Of a stretch of 48,869 nucleotides of DNA, positions 43,883 through 48,869 are shown piece after piece. Every line of letters begins with the position of its first letter. Position 1 is the stretch's first letter. The stretch covers positions 1 through 48,869 of the forward strand of contig JAGRFY010000088.1 of assembly GCA_020445765.1 (NCBI GenBank). The letters are read 5' to 3'. Source of the DNA: Rhodocyclaceae bacterium (GTDB lineage: Bacteria > Pseudomonadota > Gammaproteobacteria > Burkholderiales > Rhodocyclaceae). The notes beneath the pieces are model-generated. The model had not been told where the DNA came from and did no database searches. It worked only from the letters and a program-made list of their open reading frames with translations. Made by a program: the position numbers and the translations under genes.

Positions 43883-44791
43883 ATGAGCACGATGATTCTG
43901 AAGACGATCGGCGCTCGCCAGGGAAACCCGGCACGACGCACCGTCGGCATCATGATCGCCATCGCGGGCGCCCTGATCCTTGCTACCCAGGGGATCGGTG
44001 CCAGCCTCGACGCACTCGCCCGACCGGCCGTCGGCGCCGCCTTGGAAGGCGGGCTGATCGCGGCGCTGGCGACTGCGGCGGGCGCGTTCCCGGTGCTGCT
44101 GGCACGCAACATCTCGGTCCGCAGTATCGACACCCTGCTGGGTTTCGGGGCCGGCGTGATGCTCGCCGCGACGGCGTTCTCGCTGGTGCTGCCGGCAATC
44201 GATGCCGCCGGCGCCCTCGGCTTCGGCCGTTTCGGTGCCGGCGGCATCGTCACTGCCGGCCTCGCGCTGGGCGCCCTGTCCCTGCTCGCCACCGATCGCC
44301 TGCTGCCGCACGAGCATGTCGAAGGCGCCGCCGGGGCCGGCGGCACCAGCATCGCCCGGGTCTGGCTGTTCGTCGCCGCGATCGCCTTGCACAACGTCCC
44401 GGAAGGGCTTGCGATCGGTGTCGGCTTCGGCCAGGAATCGCTCAGTCGCGCAACCGCCCTGGCCAGTGGCATCGCGCTTCAGGACATTCCGGAAGGCCTG
44501 GTGGTCGCCGCGGCGATCGTCGCCGCCGGCTACGGCCGTGGCCTGGCCTTCGCGGTTGCCGCGGCGTCGGGCCTCGCGGAGCCCGTGGCCGCACTCGCCG
44601 GCGCGGCGCTGGTCGGGGTGTTCGGTGCGCTGTTGCCGTGGGCCCTGGCCTTCGCCGGCGGCGCGATGCTGTTCGTGGTCGCCAACGAGATCATCCCGGA
44701 ATCGCAGCGTCGCGGTCACCAGACCGCCGCCAGCCTCGGCTTGGTCGCCGGCTTCTGCCTGATGATGCTGCTCGACACGGCACTGGGCTGA
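43883..44791 (+). CDS. ZIP family metal transporter
   Basis: A 302-residue membrane protein with about eight helices. The metal-binding helix IV motif is HNVPEGLAIG and the helix V motif is QDIPEGLVV, where Gln replaces the usual His. A short His-containing loop (LLPHEHVEG) precedes helix IV. ZIP proteins move zinc or other divalent metals into the cytoplasm. An AGGAGA site is 7 nt before the ATG. It lies in opposite orientation between dnaX and the SRP RNA. Confidence 0.88.
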   Translation: MSTMILKTIGARQGNPARRTVGIMIAIAGALILATQGIGASLDALARPAVGAALEGGLIAALATAAGAFPVLLARNISVRSIDTLLGFGAGVMLAATAFSLVLPAIDAAGALGFGRFGAGGIVTAGLALGALSLLATDRLLPHEHVEGAAGAGGTSIARVWLFVAAIALHNVPEGLAIGVGFGQESLSRATALASGIALQDIPEGLVVAAAIVAAGYGRGLAFAVAAASGLAEPVAALAGAALVGVFGALLPWALAFAGGAMLFVVANEIIPESQRRGHQTAASLGLVAGFCLMMLLDTALG

Positions 44792-44816
44792 CCGAATCGC
44801 AATCAAGAAGAAGAGT

Positions 44817-44838
44817 GGGCGTCGGATATCCGACGCCC
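44817..44838. terminator. Perfect palindromic terminator shared by the ZIP gene and the SRP RNA
   Basis: An 11-base arm GGGCGTCGGAT is followed directly by its exact complement ATCCGACGCCC. It lies about 25 bases after the ZIP stop. On the minus strand it follows the SRP RNA and continues into the pyrimidine run ACTCTTCTTCTT, so it can end both converging transcripts. Confidence 0.7.
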
Positions 44839-44852
44839 TCTCGCATGTCAGG

Positions 44853-44952
<100 letters not shown>

Positions 44953-44963
44953 GACTCATTGTA

Positions 44964-45611
44964 TCAGCTTGCCCCCTGCAGGGCATTTCGGGCACATGCG
45001 AGCAGCGACTCCTCGTCGTCGGGCCGCGGTCCGAAGGCGACCCTCCGGCGACTGCCGTCGGCGCTTCTGAGGTCGAGTCCGTCCCAGTCCAGACCGATCG
45101 GCCGCGTGCCGTCGGGCGACGGCGGCAAGCTTGCGATCAACGCTGCCTCGCGCGCCTCGTCCAGCGGACGCGCCCGCCAGTCGGCCGCCTCGATCCAGCC
45201 GGCCCGCGCAAAACCACCGATCATCCTGACGCGAATCACGTCGAGGCGATAGAAACGGAAGTCGCCGAAGCCGAGGAAGGCGCCGGCCTCCGGATGAAAG
45301 CGCAGATAGCGATCCTGCTGGGCCGGTGTCAGCCGTTCGCCGTGCAGCTCGCCGACCAGACTCAGACGCGGTTGCGCCTGTGGATCCGCTGCAGCCGAGG
45401 TCGCCATCATGCTGACCCGAGAATTCGTCGTCAGATTGCGGCTGTGCTCGGCCAGCCGCGACAACAGCATCACGACGCGGCCACTGCCGTCACGCGCAAA
45501 AGGTACGTGCGATACGAACGGGAAGCCGGCCAGTCGTGCCGACTGGGTGGCCAGCGCGGCGAAATCGCTCGCCGCGAGCAGGTTGCGCGCCTCGCGCGCG
45601 TCGAGCTTCAC
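44964..45611 (-). CDS. HugZ-like pyridoxamine 5'-phosphate oxidase-fold protein
   Basis: A protein of about 215 residues with a split-barrel flavin/heme domain ([51 protein letters not shown]) and a C-terminal DUF2470-like region ([15 protein letters not shown]). This matches the HugZ/PPOx-like heme-utilisation family. It may bind or degrade heme, or use a flavin. The GTG at 45611 overlaps the rlmB stop as GTGA; the longer frame to 45845 covers rlmB and is rejected. Confidence 0.8.
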   Translation of the reverse strand: MKLDAREARNLLAASDFAALATQSARLAGFPFVSHVPFARDGSGRVVMLLSRLAEHSRNLTTNSRVSMMATSAAADPQAQPRLSLVGELHGERLTPAQQDRYLRFHPEAGAFLGFGDFRFYRLDVIRVRMIGGFARAGWIEAADWRARPLDEAREAALIASLPPSPDGTRPIGLDWDGLDLRSADGSRRRVAFGPRPDDEESLLACARNALQGAS

Positions 45612-46360
45612 GATCCGCCCGCAGCCCGCTGACGACGGGCCTCGTACAGGCAGACACCGCTGGCAACCGACACGTTGAGACTGTCCACCGAGCCGTACAT
45701 CGGAATCCTGACCAGCTCGTCGCAAGTCTCGCGGGTCAGGCGCCGCAGTCCCTGCCCCTCGGCGCCGAGCACCCACGCCGTCGGCCCGGTCTGCTCGACC
45801 TGGTAGAGGTCGCGCGCCGCTTCGCCGGCCGCGCCGAGGACCCACACGCCGGCCTCCTGCATCTCTCGCAGGCTGCGCGCGAGGTTGGTGACGGTGACAT
45901 AGGGCACGTGATCGGCGGCGCCGCTGGCGACCTTGACCGCGGTCGCGTTGAGTCCGGCCGAACGATCCTTCGGTGCGACCACCGCGTGGGCACCGGCGCC
46001 GTCCGCGACCCGCAGGCAGGCACCCAGATTGTGCGGATCGGTGACCCCGTCGAGCACCAGCAGCAAGGCCGGTTCGGTCAGGGTCTCGAGCACGTCGGCG
46101 AGCTTCAGCTCGCGTCGCCTGCCGTCGATGCGCGCCACCACGCCCTGGTGGTGGTGGGTACCGACCAGGCGCTGCAGCCGGTCCCCGTCCGACGGCGTCA
46201 CGCGAACGCCGCAGGCCTCGGCCTGGGCGATCAGGTCCCGAGCGCGGGCATCGGCCCTGGCCGCGGCGACATGGAGCTCCAGCACGCTGTCCGGCGACTG
46301 ACGCAAGCGCGAGACGACGGCATGGAAGCCGTAGATGTAGCGGGTCGGCGAATCAGCCAT
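45608..46360 (-). CDS. rlmB: 23S rRNA (guanosine(2251)-2'-O)-methyltransferase RlmB
   Basis: A 250-residue SPOUT enzyme. It begins [16 protein letters not shown] (the L30e-like substrate-binding domain) and has [21 protein letters not shown], the NLGACLRVA motif 1, [14 protein letters not shown] and [15 protein letters not shown], all SpoU/TrmH motifs. It methylates the ribose of G2251 in 23S rRNA. The start overlaps the rnr end by 8 nt, the usual rnr-rlmB pair. Confidence 0.95.
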   Translation of the reverse strand: MADSPTRYIYGFHAVVSRLRQSPDSVLELHVAAARADARARDLIAQAEACGVRVTPSDGDRLQRLVGTHHHQGVVARIDGRRRELKLADVLETLTEPALLLVLDGVTDPHNLGACLRVADGAGAHAVVAPKDRSAGLNATAVKVASGAADHVPYVTVTNLARSLREMQEAGVWVLGAAGEAARDLYQVEQTGPTAWVLGAEGQGLRRLTRETCDELVRIPMYGSVDSLNVSVASGVCLYEARRQRAAGGS

Positions 46361-48680
46361 GTCTGCGCCCCGCCCGCCGGCCACCGGCCTTCTTTCGTCC
46401 CCGCTCCGCCGCTGCACCACGATCGCCCCGGGCGTCGTCGCGGGCAGTCTTGCCGCGGCGCTCGGTCACCCGACGCGGAGCGTCGGTAAGTCGGAAATCG
46501 ATCTTGGTGGTCTCGAGGTCGACCCGCACCAGTTGCACCCGCACCCGGTCGGACAGGCGATAGGCGAGGCCGGTGCGCTCGCCCTGCAGTTCATGGCGTG
46601 TCTCGTCGTAGTGGAAGTAATCGCTGCCGAGCTCGGAGATATGGACCAGCCCCTCGACGAAGACGTCGTCGAGGGCGACGAACAGGCCGAACGGCACCAC
46701 CGCCGAGACGCTGCCGGTAAACTCTTCGCCGACCCGATCCTGCATGAAATAGCACTTCAGCCAGTTCTCGACGTCCCTTGTCGCCTCGTCGGCACGGCGC
46801 TCGGTCATCGAGCAGTGAGTGCCGATCGCATCCCAGTCGCCGGGGCGGTAGCGTTCTCCTGCCAGCACCGCCTTGATCGCCCGATGCACCAGCAGATCGG
46901 GGTAGCGTCGAATCGGTGACGTGAAGTGGGTGTAGCCTTCGTAGGCGAGACCGAAATGGCCGGCGTTGTCGGGACTGTAGACTGCCTGGCGCAAGGAACG
47001 CAGCATCATCGTCTGCAGCAGTTGCGCGTCGGGACGCTCGCGAACGGAGTCGAGCAGGCGGGCGTAATCCTTGGCCCGGGGTTCGTCGCCGCCACCGAGC
47101 GCGAGCCCGGATTCGCCGAGGAAGGTGCGCAGCCGCTCGAGCTTGTCGTCGGTCGGTCCCTCGTGCACCCGGAACAGGGTCGGCTGCCCGCTCTTTTCGA
47201 GAAAATCCGACGCGCAGGTATTGGCGGCCAGCATGCACTCCTCGATCAGACGATGGGCGTCATTGCGTGCGATCGGCACGATCCGTTCGATCTTGCCCTG
47301 GTCGTCGAAGATCATCTGCGTCTCGGTGCTCTCGAAATCGATCGCGCCGCGCTTGTGCCGCGCCTTCAGCAGTACCCGGAAGACCGCGTCGAGGCGCTCG
47401 AGTTCGCCAAGCCGCGGGGCGAGCCGTTCGCGCTCGGCGGCATCCTCCTGGTAGAGCGCGGCGGCCACCTGATCGTAGGTCAGGCGCGCATGCGAATGCA
47501 TCACCGCCGGATAGAAGCGGTACTGCCTGACCTGACCGCCGATCGAGATCGACATGTCGCAGACCATGCACAGACGATCCACCTCGGGATTCAGCGAACA
47601 CAGGCCGTTGGACAGCTTTTCCGGCAGCATCGGGATCACCCGACGTGGGAAATACACGGAGTTGCCGCGGTCGAAGGCATCACGGTCGAGTGCCGCGCCC
47701 GGCTCGACGTAGTGCGACACGTCGGCAATCGCGACGATCAGTCGGAAGCCGCGACCCTGGCGTTCGCAATACACCGCGTCGTCGAAATCGCGGGCGGTCT
47801 CGCCGTCGATCGTCACCAGCGGCAGATCGCGGATGTCCTCGCGCCCCGTCAGGTCCTTCTTGCGTACTGCCCGCGGCAGCCGCCGCGCCTCGGCCTTGAC
47901 CTCCGCCGAGAACTCGTGCGGCATGTCGTGCTTGCGCAGCGCGATTTCGATCTCCATGCCGGGGTCGGCGTAGTCGCCGAGCACCTCGCAGACCCGGCCG
48001 ATCGGCTGGGCGTACTTGGTCGGCTGCTCGATCAGTTCGACCACGACCACCTGGCCCGGTCGCGGCTTGCGACGGCCGCGCCCCGGTGCCGGCGTCAACA
48101 GGATGTCCTGAGCAATACGCCGGTCCTCGGGGACGACGATGGTGACGCCGTGCTCCTCGATGACGCGTCCGACGATTCGAGTGTGGGCCCGTTCCAGAAC
48201 CTCCACCAGCTTGCCTTCCGGACGGCCACGCCGGTCGGTGCCGACGATGCGCGCGATCACCCGGTCGCCGTGGAGGACCTCGCGCATCTCCTTCGGCCCG
48301 ATGAACAGATCCGGGCCGCCATCGTCGCGGATGACGAAGCCGAACCCGTCGGCATGCCCCTGCACCCGGCCGCGGATCAGGTCCGCCTTGTCGGTCAGCA
48401 GGTAGGCGCCGCGGCGATTGCGCATGATCTCGCCGTCGCGCTCCATCGCCGACAGACGGCGGTGGAAAAACTCGCCCTCCCGGGGTTCGATTTCGAGCGT
48501 CGCCGCCAGCGCCTCGAAACCGAGCGGCACGCCGTGCTGCTCGAGGATTTCGAGGATGTACTCGCGGCTCGGTAGCGGATGCGGGTAGCGTTCGCGTTCG
48601 CGTTCGAGGAACGGATCCGCCGCCCGGATGCCGGCACTGCGACGCTCCTGCCCCGCTTTGCCGGTCTTGTTGTTGGTCAT
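46353..48680 (-). CDS. rnr: Ribonuclease R
   Basis: A 775-residue 3'-5' exoribonuclease. In order it has an N-terminal winged helix ([21 protein letters not shown]), two cold-shock domains ([15 protein letters not shown]), the RNB catalytic domain with [22 protein letters not shown] (the metal-binding Asp cluster), and an S1 domain ([31 protein letters not shown]). It ends in a Lys/Arg-rich tail. It degrades structured RNA and acts in trans-translation quality control. The ATG at 48680 has an AAAGGA site 11 nt upstream; an in-frame TTG two codons earlier is unlikely. Its start codon overlaps the -35 box of the divergent tRNA gene. Confidence 0.97.
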   Translation of the reverse strand: MTNNKTGKAGQERRSAGIRAADPFLERERERYPHPLPSREYILEILEQHGVPLGFEALAATLEIEPREGEFFHRRLSAMERDGEIMRNRRGAYLLTDKADLIRGRVQGHADGFGFVIRDDGGPDLFIGPKEMREVLHGDRVIARIVGTDRRGRPEGKLVEVLERAHTRIVGRVIEEHGVTIVVPEDRRIAQDILLTPAPGRGRRKPRPGQVVVVELIEQPTKYAQPIGRVCEVLGDYADPGMEIEIALRKHDMPHEFSAEVKAEARRLPRAVRKKDLTGREDIRDLPLVTIDGETARDFDDAVYCERQGRGFRLIVAIADVSHYVEPGAALDRDAFDRGNSVYFPRRVIPMLPEKLSNGLCSLNPEVDRLCMVCDMSISIGGQVRQYRFYPAVMHSHARLTYDQVAAALYQEDAAERERLAPRLGELERLDAVFRVLLKARHKRGAIDFESTETQMIFDDQGKIERIVPIARNDAHRLIEECMLAANTCASDFLEKSGQPTLFRVHEGPTDDKLERLRTFLGESGLALGGGDEPRAKDYARLLDSVRERPDAQLLQTMMLRSLRQAVYSPDNAGHFGLAYEGYTHFTSPIRRYPDLLVHRAIKAVLAGERYRPGDWDAIGTHCSMTERRADEATRDVENWLKCYFMQDRVGEEFTGSVSAVVPFGLFVALDDVFVEGLVHISELGSDYFHYDETRHELQGERTGLAYRLSDRVRVQLVRVDLETTKIDFRLTDAPRRVTERRGKTARDDARGDRGAAAERGRKKAGGRRAGRRHG

Positions 48681-48707
48681 TGACAATTGATCCTTTGTAT
48701 TTATAAT
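48680..48707 (+). promoter_or_regulatory. Consensus sigma-70 promoter of tRNA-Leu
   Basis: TTGACA at 48680-48685 and TATAAT at 48702-48707, both exact consensus, are separated by 16 nt. The tRNA begins 12 nt after the -10 box. The minus strand of the same -10 reads TATAAA and could be the -10 for rnr. Confidence 0.88.
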
Positions 48708-48718
48708 GCGCGCCTCTT

Positions 48719-48805
48719 GCCCAGATGGCGGAATTGGTAGACGCGCTAGCTTCAGGTGCTAGTGTCCTTACGGATGTGGAGGTTCGAGTCCTCTTCTGGG
48801 CACCA
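48719..48805 (+). tRNA. tRNA-Leu (anticodon CAG)
   Basis: An 87-base class II tRNA with acceptor stem GCCCAGA/TCTGGGC, anticodon loop TTCAGGT (CAG) on the stem CTAGC/GCTAG, a long variable arm (TGTCCTTACGGATG), TTCGAGT in the T-loop and an encoded CCA end. It reads CUG codons, the main leucine codon in this GC-rich genome. Confidence 0.97.
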
Positions 48806-48817
48806 AATCTTTCCGGA

Positions 48818-48846
48818 AGCCGGTCAGCAGACCGGCTTTTTGTTTT
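48818..48846 (+). terminator. Intrinsic terminator after tRNA-Leu
   Basis: AGCCGGTC pairs with GACCGGCT around an AGCA loop and is followed by TTTTGTTTTTT. It starts 13 bases after the CCA end. Confidence 0.93.
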
Positions 48847-48869
48847 TTCGTCACCACTGCCTCCAATCC

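Noticed and set aside
46926-48575. A 549-codon plus-strand open frame
   Set aside because: It is antisense to rnr, whose domains are complete over the same stretch.

Overview
The window is about 48.9 kb of GC-rich chromosome that looks betaproteobacterial. The exosortase-associated glycosyltransferases are of the type first described in Dechloromonas-like genomes. There is a Porin_4-type general porin, petABC is followed by sspA-sspB, dnaX-ybaB-recR are linked, rnr-rlmB are linked, and cytochrome b carries a PVWY Qo motif. I cannot name a genus. No insertion sequence, prophage, CRISPR array or rRNA was seen.

Positions 1-28,000 are dominated by an exopolysaccharide / exosortase A (XrtA, PEP-CTERM) locus. 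A short plus-strand operon (579-5185) encodes an asparagine-synthase-like protein that lacks the catalytic N-terminal cysteine, a low-molecular-weight phosphotyrosine phosphatase, a polysaccharide-deacetylase-like protein and an ATP-grasp ligase. It converges on a minus-strand run of 17 tightly packed genes (26,824 down to 5165). These encode the export lipoprotein, chain-length determinant, tyrosine autokinase, outer-membrane protein, ATPase, deacetylase, FemAB-like protein, XrtA, four glycosyltransferases, two glutamine-dependent asparagine-synthase-like amidotransferases, an AlgD-type GDP-mannose dehydrogenase, a membrane-bound transglutaminase-like protein and an O-antigen-ligase-like polymerase. 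Most junctions are 4-nt stop/start overlaps. The set predicts a polymer made from nucleotide sugars, probably including GDP-mannuronate, amidated or otherwise modified, polymerised and exported under tyrosine-kinase control. XrtA handles PEP-CTERM proteins that are encoded elsewhere.

Positions 27,000-36,100 hold envelope and metabolic genes: a DUF1302-like outer-membrane protein, a LolD/MacB-like ATPase, a divergent LolA-like periplasmic protein, a general porin, TamA, fructose-1,6-bisphosphatase, a DadA-like dehydrogenase and SspB. Positions 36,100-39,500 hold sspA and the cytochrome bc1 genes petC, petB and petA. Positions 39,600-43,700 hold a family III CoA-transferase, recR, ybaB and dnaX. 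Positions 43,800-48,869 hold a ZIP metal transporter, the 4.5S SRP RNA, a HugZ-like flavin/heme protein, rlmB, rnr and a divergent tRNA-Leu with a consensus promoter and a strong terminator.

The most unusual features are the concentration of amide-bond enzymes in the polysaccharide locus, the cysteine-less asparagine-synthase paralogue, the transglutaminase-like protein inside the operon, and a Gly-Tyr hexanucleotide repeat in the tyrosine kinase tail.
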